Positions 42,375-52,734 are shown, counted from the first letter of the stretch. The stretch: 64,000 nucleotides of DNA from Anaeromyxobacter diazotrophicus (GCF_013340205.1 NZ_BJTG01000006.1:124001-188000), one strand, 5' to 3'. Numbers and translations are program-made. Notes: generated from the letters alone by a model not told the origin.

Positions 42375-42587
42375 CTATTCGCGCTTCGTCCCGCCGCGCT
42401 CCTCGGACGGCGGGGCGGCCCGCCCGGCGGCCTTCCCCTCCTCGATGAGCTCGCGGACGCGCTGGCCGCCCTTGTGGCCGAGCTCGGAGTACCCCTCGCT
42501 CCCGAGCTGCTGCTTGCGCGCCTCGCCGCCCAACCGGCCGGCCTCGCGCACCGTCATCTGGCTGTGACCCTTCTCCTTGTGCGGCAT
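42375..42587 (-). CDS. KGG-motif stress-type small protein
   Basis: 70 residues, GGAAGGAG before the ATG. Two Gly-Gly repeats typical of the hydrophilic KGG/Em-like family: '[17 protein letters not shown]' and '[19 protein letters not shown]'. Such proteins are induced by general stress or desiccation in bacteria and resemble plant group 1 LEA proteins. Entirely hydrophilic, probably disordered. Lies 44 nt before the lipoprotein gene, divergent from the RNR gene. Confidence 0.75.
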   Translation of the reverse strand: MPHKEKGHSQMTVREAGRLGGEARKQQLGSEGYSELGHKGGQRVRELIEEGKAAGRAAPPSEERGGTKRE

Positions 42588-42733
42588 GACGACTCCTTCC
42601 CTCCACGAACTAACCTGGGAGCGGACCTCGCGCAGGGCAAGGGCGCACTCTGCCGCCGCGCGCTGCGCGAGCGCTCGCATGGCCGGCCGCCGTGGGCGCG
42701 GCGGGCCCGGCGGCGCGGCGCGGCCCGGGCCGC

Positions 42734-42739
42734 TAGAAA
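42734..42739 (+). promoter_or_regulatory. -10-like element before nrdJ
   Basis: TAGAAA ends 6 nt before the GTG start. No -35, no Shine-Dalgarno, and no cobalamin riboswitch motif in the 158-nt spacer. Confidence 0.3.
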
Positions 42740-42745
42740 ACGGGG

Positions 42746-44533
<1,788 letters not shown>

Positions 44534-44579
44534 CCCAACTGCCCTCGCCCGGCATCGCGGGGACAGGAGTCACCCCGCC

Positions 44580-44821
44580 GCCCCGCGCCCGCGCGCGCGT
44601 CGGCGCCCGTGCTCCGCGCCGCGCCGGAGGTCCCAGCGGCCGGAACGCGCACCGCGGAGCTCGTGACGCGGCTGCGGAATCTTGCACCGCGGCGCCTGCG
44701 CGCCGCGGTGCTTCGGTCAGTCCTCGCCGCGGGCACGGCCCACCTGGCGCGTTCCGGCGAACCCGGCGCCCGTGGCGGCGCTCCGCAATGGCGCCTCGTG
44801 CGCGCGCGGGCTCGGGGCGGC
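44580..44821 (+). repeat. Dispersed intergenic repeat, copy A
   Basis: About 242 nt, estimated by eye at 85-90% identity to 57471-57711, same orientation. Long identical blocks include the one around 44598-44625 and CTTCGGTCAGTCCTCGCCGC. The centre holds a perfect 12-bp hairpin (44684-44695 with 44700-44711, loop CTGC). Confidence 0.85.
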
Positions 44822-44874
44822 TGTCAGCCGCGGGCGAGGCGACCCGGTTCACGCTCGCCCCTCGCGCGCGCTCC

Positions 44875-44898
44875 GGCGTGGCGCGGTCACGCCACGCC
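44875..44898 (+). terminator. Hairpin downstream of copy A
   Basis: GGCGTGGCG / CGCCACGCC, 9 bp, loop CGGTCA. No U-tract. May end transcripts coming from nrdJ. Confidence 0.4.
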
Positions 44899-44978
44899 CG
44901 CCGTAGCGTGACGGGTGCGCCGCTAAGGCTCGGCGTGAGCTTCCCCTGCGCCCATGCGCGATGTGGGAGCAACCCGGC

Positions 44979-44984
44979 TACAAT
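44979..44984 (+). promoter_or_regulatory. -10-like element before HAD gene
   Basis: TACAAT ends 7 nt before the GTG at 44992 (an ATG at 44983 overlaps the element itself). No Shine-Dalgarno. Confidence 0.38.
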
Positions 44985-44991
44985 GCGCCCC

Positions 44992-45903
44992 GTGCCGCTC
45001 CGCGCCGTCGTCACCGACCTCGACAACACCCTGTACCCCTGGGTCGACTACATCGTGCCGAGCCTGGAGGCGATGGTGGCCTCGCTCGAGCAGACGACGC
45101 GGCGGCCGCGGATCGACATCATCCAGTCGCTCAAGGCGGTGTACGCCCGCCACGGCTCGAACGAGTACCCGTTCGCCATCCAGGAGTCGTCGCTCTTCCA
45201 CCCGTACGACTCGGACTTCGACTCGTTCGACGCGCTGGTGGTGCGGCCGGCGCAGCGCGCCTTCGCGGAGGCGCGGCGGCGCTACCTCGCGCCGTACCCC
45301 GCCGTGCGCGCGACGCTCCTCGCGCTCAAGGACCGGGGCATCCCCGTCGTCGCGCTGACCGACGCGCCCCGGAACGCCGTCGAGTACCGGGTGCGGCTGC
45401 TCGAGCTCGACGGGCTGCTCGACGCGGTGTACGCGCTGCGCTCGTACCGGCTGCCGCGCAACGTGAACCCGGAGATCCGCCGCCGGGACGCGGCCGGCTA
45501 CTACCGCCTCAAGCAGACGAAGGTGATCGAGCTGCCCCGGGCAGCCGAGAAGCCGGCGCCCATGGGGCTCCGCCGCGTGCTGGCCGACCTCGGGCTCGAG
45601 GCCTCCGAGGTGCTGTACGTCGGCGACAACGCGAAGAAGGACATGGCCCTCGCGAAGGCGTGCGGCGCCGTCGGGGTCTGGGCCGAGTACGGGACCTACA
45701 TCTCCGCCGAGTACCGCGACCGCCTGGCGGTCATCTCGGCCAAGAGCGTCACCCGCCGGCACGTCTCGGACGAGGTGGCCGACCCGGGCCTCCGCGCGCC
45801 ACCGCCGCGCTGGCCGCTCGCCATCTCCTCCTTCGCGCAGGTGCTCGAGGTGCTCGAGGGCGCGCGCTGGACGCGCCCCGGCCGCGCCGCGCCGGCGAGG
45901 TGA
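44992..45903 (+). CDS. HAD-superfamily hydrolase
   Basis: 303 residues from the GTG (306 from an ATG at 44983, which would lie inside the -10). HAD motif I 'VVTDLDNTLYPW' (nucleophile and acid Asp), motif II 'PVVALTDAPRNA', motif III Lys in 'RLKQTKVIELPRAAEKPAP', motif IV 'VLYVGDNAKKDMALAKACGAVGVWAEYG'. The long cap (about 35-110) is helical. Probably a phosphatase; substrate unknown. Stands alone between the repeat and a convergent kinase gene. Confidence 0.85.
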   Translation: MPLRAVVTDLDNTLYPWVDYIVPSLEAMVASLEQTTRRPRIDIIQSLKAVYARHGSNEYPFAIQESSLFHPYDSDFDSFDALVVRPAQRAFAEARRRYLAPYPAVRATLLALKDRGIPVVALTDAPRNAVEYRVRLLELDGLLDAVYALRSYRLPRNVNPEIRRRDAAGYYRLKQTKVIELPRAAEKPAPMGLRRVLADLGLEASEVLYVGDNAKKDMALAKACGAVGVWAEYGTYISAEYRDRLAVISAKSVTRRHVSDEVADPGLRAPPPRWPLAISSFAQVLEVLEGARWTRPGRAAPAR

Positions 45904-45941
45904 AGCGCTTCGACGGCGGGAGCGAGGACCTCGCCTCGCGC

Positions 45942-47906
45942 TCAGGAGCCGTCCTGGGCCGAGCTGGCCCAGTCGGCCGCGACCATCTTCATGAGGTCGT
46001 CCGGATCCGGCGGCTTCGCGACGTGCGCGTCGAACCCCGCCTCGCGCGCGCGCAGGCGGTCCTCGGGCTGGGCGTAGCCGCTCAGGGCGATGAGGCGCGT
46101 GGAGCTCAGGGCCTCGTCGCCGCGCAGCGCCCGCGCGACGGCGTAGCCGTCGATGTCGGGGAGGCCGATGTCGCACAGCACGACGTCGGGCCGCACCCGG
46201 CGCGCGAGCTCCAGCCCCGAGCGGCCGTCGCGAGAGACGTGCACGCGGTGCCCGCCCCACGCGAGGAGCTCGGCCAGCGAGTCCCCGGCGTCCAGGCTGT
46301 CCTCGATGACGACCACCACGCGCGCCCGGGCGGCGGCCGCCACGGCCCTCCGCGCCGAAGCCGCGCCGCCGGGGGCGAGCGGCAGGGTGACGACGAACTC
46401 CGCTCCCCGGCCCGGCCCCTCGCTGCGCGCGCGCACCGACCCGCCGTGAAGCTCGACCAGGCCCTTCACCAGCGCGAGCCCGAGCCCGAGGCCGCCCTTG
46501 GTCCTGGCGAGCGACTGCGCCCCCTGGGCGAACGGCTCGAACATCCGGTCCACCTGCGCCGGCTCCATCCCGACGCCGTCGTCGCGCACCCGCAGCTCCG
46601 CCCGGCCGTCCGCCGCGCCCAGGCACACGACCACCGTCCCCCCGGCCGGCGTGAACTTGACGGCGTTCTGGAGCAGGTTCCCGAGCACCTGCGTGATGCG
46701 CGTCGGATCGACGTCGACCCACGGCGGGCGGGCCGAGTGCTCGACGCGGAGCGCGACCCCGCTCTGGTCGAACAGCGAGCGCAGGTCGTCGGTGGTCTTG
46801 TTGACGACGTCGCGGAGGTTGACGTGGCTGCGGTGCAGCTCGACCTTCCCGCGCGAGATGCGGGTGACGTCCAGCAGGTCGTCCACCAGCCGCGTCAGGT
46901 GCTCGGTCTGGCGGCGGATGACCTCCTTGGCCCGCGCCGCCTGCTCGCTCCCCGGCGCGGCGCGCTCCAGGAGGTAGATCGAGTTCCGGATCGGGGCGAG
47001 CGGGTTCCGGAGCTCGTGCGAGAGGACGCCGAGGAACTCGCTCTTGCGCTTGTCGGAGGCGAGGAGCGCCGCCTCGGCGTGCTTCCGGTCCGTGATGTCC
47101 TGCCAGACGTTCAGGAACCGCCGCTCCCCGCCGAGGTCGACGGGGCGGGTCCGCACCAGCACGTCGCGGACCTCCCCCGACTTCGTGTGGTGATGGACCT
47201 CGTACTCGCTGCCGCCCCCGGCCGCGATGTCCGCGATGTGCCGCCGCACGTCCTCCGGCCGTTCGTCGGCGTCCACGTCGGCGAGGCGGAGCTGCGCGAA
47301 CTCCTCGCGGGTGTAGCCGAGCTGCCGGTGCGCCTGGTCGTTGAAGGTGAGGATGCGCCCCTCGGCGTCGTTGACCACCACCCCGCTCGGCGCCAGCGTG
47401 AAGACCGAACGGTACAGGTCACGGCTCTCGCGCAGCGCCTGGTCGGCGGTCATGCGCTCGGTCACGTCCATGACGAACCCGTGCCAGAGGGTGCTCCCCC
47501 CGGGTTCGCGGAGCGGCATCGACCAGCCCTCGATCCAGCGCGGTCCCTTCGTGGGGTGGTCGTAGCGGAACTGGTCGTGCCACGGCGTCATCGCGCGCTC
47601 CGCGGCGGCGACGGACGCCGTCAGCCGGTCGCGGTCGTCGCGGTGCACACGCGCGAAGCAGGGCGCCATGCTCTCGGCCAGGACCGCCTGCGGGATGCCG
47701 TACAGGTCCTCGATGGCGGGCGTGCTGAGCGGCATCGAGGCGCTGCCGTCGGCGTTCAGGCGGTACGAGCACACCACCCCCGGGACGCTGGCCGCGATCT
47801 TCTCGAGCCGGTCCTTCAGCGCCGCCAGCTCCAGGGCGGCGGCGTCTTCGCGCGGGTGCGCGCCGCCACCTGTCGCCAGGTCTGACTTGAGCCGCTGCTC
47901 GGCCAT
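45942..47906 (-). CDS. Soluble PAS hybrid histidine kinase with receiver
   Basis: 654 residues, no membrane segment. A coiled start (22-38), PAS 1 (about 40-155, 'ASVPGVVCSYRLNADG', 'WHGFVMDVTERMTADQAL'), PAS 2 (about 160-285, 'VFTLAPSGVVVNDAEGRILTFN', 'RFLNVWQDITDRK'), HisKA 'FLGVLSHELRNPLAPIRN', HATPase ('NLLQNAVKFTPAGG', 'VRDDGVGM', 'GLGLGLALVKGLVELHGG'), and a C-terminal receiver with 'VVVIEDSLDAGDSL', phosphoacceptor 'VVLCDIGLPDIDG', 'ALSGYAQPED', 'VAKPPDPDDL'. Cytosolic redox or small-molecule sensing is likely. No adjacent output gene. Confidence 0.9.
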   Translation of the reverse strand: MAEQRLKSDLATGGGAHPREDAAALELAALKDRLEKIAASVPGVVCSYRLNADGSASMPLSTPAIEDLYGIPQAVLAESMAPCFARVHRDDRDRLTASVAAAERAMTPWHDQFRYDHPTKGPRWIEGWSMPLREPGGSTLWHGFVMDVTERMTADQALRESRDLYRSVFTLAPSGVVVNDAEGRILTFNDQAHRQLGYTREEFAQLRLADVDADERPEDVRRHIADIAAGGGSEYEVHHHTKSGEVRDVLVRTRPVDLGGERRFLNVWQDITDRKHAEAALLASDKRKSEFLGVLSHELRNPLAPIRNSIYLLERAAPGSEQAARAKEVIRRQTEHLTRLVDDLLDVTRISRGKVELHRSHVNLRDVVNKTTDDLRSLFDQSGVALRVEHSARPPWVDVDPTRITQVLGNLLQNAVKFTPAGGTVVVCLGAADGRAELRVRDDGVGMEPAQVDRMFEPFAQGAQSLARTKGGLGLGLALVKGLVELHGGSVRARSEGPGRGAEFVVTLPLAPGGAASARRAVAAAARARVVVVIEDSLDAGDSLAELLAWGGHRVHVSRDGRSGLELARRVRPDVVLCDIGLPDIDGYAVARALRGDEALSSTRLIALSGYAQPEDRLRAREAGFDAHVAKPPDPDDLMKMVAADWASSAQDGS

Positions 47907-48029
47907 CGCGCACCGCCCCGCAATCGGAGGCGGTCACGATATCATTGCCGGGCGCGCGCTGGACGGAGCCGGCCCCGCCCCGCCGTCAGGCGGCGGCGCG
48001 GCCAGCGACCGCGAGCGTCGCGCCAGGCC

Positions 48030-48749
48030 TCAGTGACACCCGAAGCAGCTGCTCCTCCACCGGGGAGCCACCTCGACCGTTCCGTTGCGGTGCAGCGCAG
48101 CGCACGGGCCGAAGGTGCCGCCGGGCCCGCAATTCGTCGCCTGGCTGAGCGTCAGCACGCCGCCCGAGCTGGTCACGTCGGGATGGCAGAACGAGCACTC
48201 GTTCATCGCCGCGTCGCCGCCGTGCGTGCCGCTGTGCCAGGTCTTGGTGCGCGCGTCCGGCGGATTGTCATGGCAGGAGACGCAGCCCCCCGCGACCGCC
48301 GAGTACCAGGGGGGCGTCGTCACCGGCGTACCGCCGAAGCTCGCTCTCTCGAGCGTGGCCTCGCTGTCCACTCCGCACGCATAGTACGTGAAAGTGCCCG
48401 CCGGGACCATGTGGCACGCGACGTTGGAGCAGGTCTGGGAAGCGATGTCGTAGCTCGGACGGGGCAGGCCGCTGGCGGTGGCCACGGGCGCGAACGAGAT
48501 GAGCTTGACGCCCACCGGGCCGCACTCTCCCACGGTGCAGTGACAATCGTTGCACTGCGCCCCCGCGGAGTTCTTGTGCAGCTGGTGCGGGTCGATCGGG
48601 GTGAGCGCCCCCGAGCGCCGCGAGGTTGGAGGGGAGCTCGCCGCCGCACCGTTCTCCGGTGTCGAACCGCCACATCCCGATGCGGCCGACAGGACCAGGG
48701 TCGCAAGCAACCAGGCTGCGGCGCCCTCGCGCAACTTCGCTGTCGCCAT
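48030..48749 (-). CDS. Multiheme c-type cytochrome lipoprotein (CxxxxCH/CxxCH family)
   Basis: 239 residues. Lipoprotein signal 'LLATLVLSAASGCGGS'. Heme sites: 'CNDCH', 'CSNVACH' (the CxxxxCH variant), 'CVSCH', 'CSFCH' and 'CFGCH', the last His being the final residue. The alternation of CxxxxCH and CxxCH is the pattern of Geobacter/Anaeromyxobacter outer-surface cytochromes used in extracellular or metal respiration. Expected in the outer-membrane face or periplasm with up to five hemes. A run of ten G sits 6 nt before the ATG; an upstream TTG at 48818 would read through that run. Confidence 0.82.
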   Translation of the reverse strand: MATAKLREGAAAWLLATLVLSAASGCGGSTPENGAAASSPPTSRRSGALTPIDPHQLHKNSAGAQCNDCHCTVGECGPVGVKLISFAPVATASGLPRPSYDIASQTCSNVACHMVPAGTFTYYACGVDSEATLERASFGGTPVTTPPWYSAVAGGCVSCHDNPPDARTKTWHSGTHGGDAAMNECSFCHPDVTSSGGVLTLSQATNCGPGGTFGPCAALHRNGTVEVAPRWRSSCFGCH

Positions 48750-48755
48750 GATGGT

Positions 48756-48765
48756 CCCCCCCCCC
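48756..48765 (-). repeat. Ten-G homopolymer before cytochrome start
   Basis: Coding-strand run of 10 G ending 6 nt upstream of the ATG, where a Shine-Dalgarno would sit. Such runs are prone to slippage. Confidence 0.8.
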
Positions 48766-48974
48766 GACTGCCACGGGCGGCGTCGGAAGGCTGACACCCC
48801 GAGTGCGCGTCCCTGCAACGCGCATACCCGTGCTGACCGTGGCTCCTCGGCGAGGATTTCCGAGACAATACAAAGCCCTGGCGTTTATCCCAGGGTGAAT
48901 ACCGCGCGCGCGACAGGGCGAGAAGACGCTACGCTGGGTGAAGCCGCGCAGGGCTCAGCCGCCGCGACGCCCGT

Positions 48975-49478
48975 CTACTCGTGGTGGTGGTCGTGCTCGT
49001 GGGCGTCGCCGGCCCCGTGCACGTGCCCGTGCTCGAGCTCCTCCTCGGTGGCGGCGCGGACCTCGCGCACGGTCACCGCGAAGTGGAGCGTCTTGCCGGC
49101 GAGCGGGTGGTTGAGGTCGATGACGATCGACTCCGGCTTGACCTCCCGCACGACGAACGGCACCGCCTCGCCGTCCTCGCCCTGCGCCAGGAGCTCCATC
49201 CCGATCGCCGGCTGCATGTCGGCGGGGAAGGCGTTCTTCGGTACCTCCTGCACGCCGCGCGCGTCGTGCTCGCCGTAGCCATCCTGCGGCGCCACCACCA
49301 CCTGCTTCGCTTCGCCGGCGGACAGTCCCTCGAGCGCCCGCTCGAGCCCGGGGACGATCTGCCCCTCGCCGTGGATGTAGGCCATGGGCTCGCCGGGCGC
49401 GGACGCGTCCACCACCTTGCCGTCGCCCAGGTGGAGCTCGTAGTCCACCGACACCACGCTGCCCTTGCCGACCTTCAT
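48975..49478 (-). CDS. slyD: SlyD-type FKBP peptidyl-prolyl isomerase with metal-binding tail
   Basis: 167 residues. FKBP fold with inserted chaperone flap: 'VGKGSVVSVDYELHLGDGKVVDAS', 'AYIHGEGQIVPGLERALEGLSAGEAKQVVV', 'GYGEHDARGVQEVPKNAFP', 'VIDLNHPLAGKTLHFAVTVREVRAATEEELEHGHVHG'. The His-rich end ('HVHGAGDAHEHDHHHE') is the nickel-binding tail used in metallochaperone work, for example hydrogenase maturation. Start ATG behind GGAGGC. A TATGAC element further upstream may be its -10. Confidence 0.93.
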   Translation of the reverse strand: MKVGKGSVVSVDYELHLGDGKVVDASAPGEPMAYIHGEGQIVPGLERALEGLSAGEAKQVVVAPQDGYGEHDARGVQEVPKNAFPADMQPAIGMELLAQGEDGEAVPFVVREVKPESIVIDLNHPLAGKTLHFAVTVREVRAATEEELEHGHVHGAGDAHEHDHHHE

Positions 49479-49551
49479 GACGCCTCCGAACGGGGTTGGC
49501 CGGCGGTCATAGCAGAGCGCGCGCCGGAGCGCACGGCGGACGGGGCTGGGG

Positions 49552-51885
49552 CTACCAGTAGCCCCAGCGGCGGCGCAGGGTCCACTCGGCGCCGAGGGAG
49601 GCGACCAGCGCGGCGAGGAACCAGCCGCGGTCCCAGATCGGCACGTCCTTCCGCCGCCCCACCTCCACCACCTCCGCCTCGGCCAGGTGCACCGGCGGCA
49701 GGCCCCGATCGGCGCTGGAGAAGGCGCCGCCGGTCGCCTCGGCGATGGCCCGGAGCAGCTCGGGTCGGGGCGCCGCGTCCGCGTCCTCGGGCCCGGAGGC
49801 GCGCACCGCGACCGCGCCGGTGGCGGTCTCCACCGGAGCGTCGGGCGGGCAGGGCTCCTGGCGGCAGCGCGGCCGGGCGGTCGCCACCACCTTGTAGGCG
49901 CCGGGGCCGGGCGGCACGAGCTCGAGCCGCGCGGTGCCGTCGGGCCCCGCGACCGCGTCGCCGCGCGCCACGGTCTTGCCGTCCTCCCCCACGAGCTCGC
50001 CGTGGACCGGCAGCCCGGCGCCGGGCCCGTAGTCCGGGGTCCGCACCGCGACCGAGAGGCCCACCGGCTCGCCCGGCTCGACCGAGGGGCGGTCCGGCTC
50101 GACCTGCACCGGGGTCAGGGACGGATCGCGCACCAGCCAGCGCAGGGCGTTGTTCCAGAAGCGCTGGTAGGCGCGCGAGGACCCGCTCTCCTCGGCCGCG
50201 ACGAAGCCCCAGGTCCACGAGGCGTCGGTCGCGAGCGCGAGCGCGCGCCCCGAGCCTGCCTCGCGCACCGCCACGAGGGGCGCCGCGCGGCCCTCCACCT
50301 GGACCGCCGGCGCCTCGAGCAGCACGCGCGCCCCCTGGCCGGGCGGCAGCGGCCGGGTGCGGTTCAGGTCGGGCAGGGGCGGGAGCGCCGCCCAGGCGGC
50401 CTCGTTCGGCGCCTCGCCGGCGGCGAGGCTGGTGACGGGGTGGCGGCGCCCCTCGGCGGTGAGGCGCGGCCTCGCCTGCGTCTCGGCGATGCCGAGCCCG
50501 TCGGCGGCGTCGACCGGGAGCACCTCGGCGAGCGCCGTCTGGCCGTAGCGCGCGTCGCCGAAGCTCTGCTCGCCGCCCACCATGGCGAACCCGCCGCCCC
50601 CCTTCACGTAGTCGCGCAGCGCCGGCAGGAAGCGCTCGATGTCGAGCGAGCGGTAGGGCTGGTAGGCGAAGTTCAAGAAGATGACCGCGTCGAAGGTGCG
50701 GAGCTGCTCGCCGAAGATCTCCGCCACCGGGAAGGGGATGAGCGACAGCTCGTCCTGGCTGCCGGGCTGATCGCTGGCGGTGCGCAGGATGAAGAAGCTG
50801 ATGAGGTCGACGTTCGGGTCCTGCTTGAGGAGCGTCCGCAGGAACCGCTCGTCCCAGCTCGGCCGGCCGGCCACGAGCAGCACCCGCACCCGATCGCGGA
50901 TGACGCGCAGCACGAACGAGCGCGCGTTGTTCTCCGCCACCGCCTCGCCGGGGTAGACCGGGGCCGCCACCGTGAAGACGAAGGTGCCGGTGGTGTCGGG
51001 CGCGAACGAGAGGGGCAGGGTGTAGCGCTCCTTGCCGGGCTCGAGGCGCACCGCCCCGCGCGCCACCACCGCGCCTTCGCGGCGGAGCACCACCGGCACC
51101 TCCTCGCGGCCGAACCCCCGCGCCGTGAGCGTCACCTCCACGGTGACCGTGTTGCGGACGAAGGCGAAGTCGTCCACCGCCACCCGCTCCACGGCCAGGT
51201 CCTTCGGCGCGGCGCTGCCCACCGCCACCGCCGTGATCGGCACCCCGAGCGCGCGCAGCTCGGCGCGCGCCGCCGGGGTGAGCCCCTCCGCCAGTGCGGC
51301 GTTGTCGGCGCCGTCCGAGATCACGACCGCGCCGGCGAGCTTGCGGCCGCCCCCGCCGCCTGCCGCCGCCTTGAGCGCGCCGAGCAGGTCGGTGCGGCCG
51401 CCGTCGGCCGGGCCGCCCCGCGCCAGGGCCGCCGGATCGGCGGGCGTGAGCTCCCGGTCGAAGGTGTGCCACTCCAGCGCGACCCGGTCGCCGAGCCGCT
51501 CCAGCTCGCCCCGGTGCCGCCGGAGGAGCTCGGCGGCCGCGGCGGCGCGGCTCGGGCCCCCCGGCTCGACCGGGAAGCGCATCGAGCGGGAGCCGTCGAC
51601 GAGCACCGCCAGCCGGCTCTTCACCCGGGAGGTCTGGAGGAGGCGCAGCGCGGGCTCGAGCAGCAGCGCCAGGGCCAGCAGGGCCGACGCGGCGCGGAGC
51701 GCGACGAGCGCGGCGCGCCGGCCCGGGCGCGGCTCGCCGGCGAGGCCGCGCCAGGCGAGCGCGACCGCGAGCACCGCCGCCGCCGCGAAGAGCGCGAGCG
51801 CCCAGCCCGGCCAGGGCGCGAGCGAGGTGAGGCGCCAGTCGTTGTAGCCGGCCTCGAGGAGCGGGCCGGGCCGCAGGCCGAACAT
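49552..51885 (-). CDS. Membrane VWA/glutamine-amidotransferase-like protein
   Basis: 777 residues. Two N-terminal helices ('WALALFAAAAVLAVALAW', 'LVALRAASALLALALLL') as in the BatA-like/'von Willebrand factor A domain' proteins with DUF4159 partners. A VWA-like domain at about 95-240: 'RLAVLVDGSRSMRFP' (MIDAS DxSxS as D-G-S-R-S), 'LAGAVVISDGADN'. A GATase1-like domain with 'VRVLLVAGRPSWDERFLRTLL', 'VDLISFFILRT', 'YVKGGGGFAMVGGEQSFG' lacks the usual catalytic Cys-His pair. One helix at the C-terminus. Probably an envelope assembly partner of the overlapping DUF4159 gene. Confidence 0.75.
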   Translation of the reverse strand: MFGLRPGPLLEAGYNDWRLTSLAPWPGWALALFAAAAVLAVALAWRGLAGEPRPGRRAALVALRAASALLALALLLEPALRLLQTSRVKSRLAVLVDGSRSMRFPVEPGGPSRAAAAAELLRRHRGELERLGDRVALEWHTFDRELTPADPAALARGGPADGGRTDLLGALKAAAGGGGGRKLAGAVVISDGADNAALAEGLTPAARAELRALGVPITAVAVGSAAPKDLAVERVAVDDFAFVRNTVTVEVTLTARGFGREEVPVVLRREGAVVARGAVRLEPGKERYTLPLSFAPDTTGTFVFTVAAPVYPGEAVAENNARSFVLRVIRDRVRVLLVAGRPSWDERFLRTLLKQDPNVDLISFFILRTASDQPGSQDELSLIPFPVAEIFGEQLRTFDAVIFLNFAYQPYRSLDIERFLPALRDYVKGGGGFAMVGGEQSFGDARYGQTALAEVLPVDAADGLGIAETQARPRLTAEGRRHPVTSLAAGEAPNEAAWAALPPLPDLNRTRPLPPGQGARVLLEAPAVQVEGRAAPLVAVREAGSGRALALATDASWTWGFVAAEESGSSRAYQRFWNNALRWLVRDPSLTPVQVEPDRPSVEPGEPVGLSVAVRTPDYGPGAGLPVHGELVGEDGKTVARGDAVAGPDGTARLELVPPGPGAYKVVATARPRCRQEPCPPDAPVETATGAVAVRASGPEDADAAPRPELLRAIAEATGGAFSSADRGLPPVHLAEAEVVEVGRRKDVPIWDRGWFLAALVASLGAEWTLRRRWGYW

Positions 51886-52637
51886 CAGCTCCTCCGCCGC
51901 AGGATGAAGGGGAGGTGGACGGCGTCGTCCTTGTAGTCGGTGCAGAGCGCGTACATCGCGACGTTCACGCCCAGCCGGAAGGCGGTCTCGCGCTGCGCCT
52001 CGCCGCCGGGGGTGCAGGCGTACTCCCACTCGCCGAGCGCGCCGCGGGCCCAGGCGCCGCCGAGGTCGTTCTGCGAGTAGAGGACGGCGAGGCGCCCGTC
52101 GAGCAGCTGCGCCTCCAGCCACGGCTTCACGAGCAGCCGGCCGCCCTGGTGATCGAGCAGGTAGAAGCTCTTGTACAGGACGTGCTCGCGCGCGACGCGC
52201 AGGAGCGGCGAGGCGGGGAGGAGCGCGGCCAGCTCGCGGCGCGCGGAGGCGTCGAACCCGCCGCCGTCGGAGCCGTCCGCGGAGTCCACCAGCAGGAACC
52301 CGCCGTGCTGCAGGTGCCGCCGCAGCGCCGCCCGCTCGGGCTCGGTGAACGGCGGGAACGCGCCGTCCCCCGCCAGGTACAGGAAGGGCAGCCGGTGCAG
52401 CCCGGGCCGGCCGGCGCGGACCGGGACCGCCTCGGGCGCCGTCTCGATGCTGGTGCGCTGCGCCAGCTCCCACTGCAGGCGCCGCAGCGCGGTGGGGCGG
52501 GGGTTCCAGCGGCCGCCGTGCTCGAGCTGTCCGATGGCGAGCTGCGAGGCGGCGGGCACGGCGGCGCGCGCCGGCCGCGGCAGGGCCAGCGCCGCCGTTC
52601 CCAGGGTGAGCAGCTCGAGGAAGTCGCGTCGCCGCAT
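51885..52637 (-). CDS. DUF4159 protein with Tat-type signal
   Basis: 250 residues. N-terminus 'MRRRDFLELLTLGTAALALPRPARAA' is a twin-arginine signal (RRRDFLEL). The mature part is DUF4159: 'LAIGQLEHGGRWNPRPTALRRLQWELAQRTSI', 'PFLYLAGDGAFPPFTEPERAALRRHLQHGGFLLVDSADG', 'FDASARRELAALLP', 'SQNDLGGAWARG', 'REKAF'-like 'RETAFRLGVNVAMYALCTDYKDDAVHLPFIL'. ATGA overlap with the VWA gene. Usually linked to MoxR and DUF58 genes, which are missing here. Confidence 0.82.
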   Translation of the reverse strand: MRRRDFLELLTLGTAALALPRPARAAVPAASQLAIGQLEHGGRWNPRPTALRRLQWELAQRTSIETAPEAVPVRAGRPGLHRLPFLYLAGDGAFPPFTEPERAALRRHLQHGGFLLVDSADGSDGGGFDASARRELAALLPASPLLRVAREHVLYKSFYLLDHQGGRLLVKPWLEAQLLDGRLAVLYSQNDLGGAWARGALGEWEYACTPGGEAQRETAFRLGVNVAMYALCTDYKDDAVHLPFILRRRS

Positions 52638-52734
52638 GGCTCGAGGAAGGTCCGCGCCGCGGCGCCGGGACGCCAGCGCCGGGAGGGTTCGAGACTACTA
52701 CGGAATCGCGCTTCCGGCGGCGAGGAGCCGCTGC

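Larger units (their letters stand above)
44534..44991. other. 458-nt spacer between nrdJ and HAD gene
   Basis: No gene. Contains repeat copy A (44580-44821), a second perfect hairpin (44875-44898) and the HAD gene's -10 element (44979-44984). ORFs that can be drawn through it on the minus strand do not stay in frame with those in copy B, so coding is unlikely. Confidence 0.6.

Noticed and set aside
42588-42745. Cobalamin riboswitch upstream of the B12-dependent RNR gene
   Set aside because: The spacer is too short and lacks the B12-box GCCACTG-type core.
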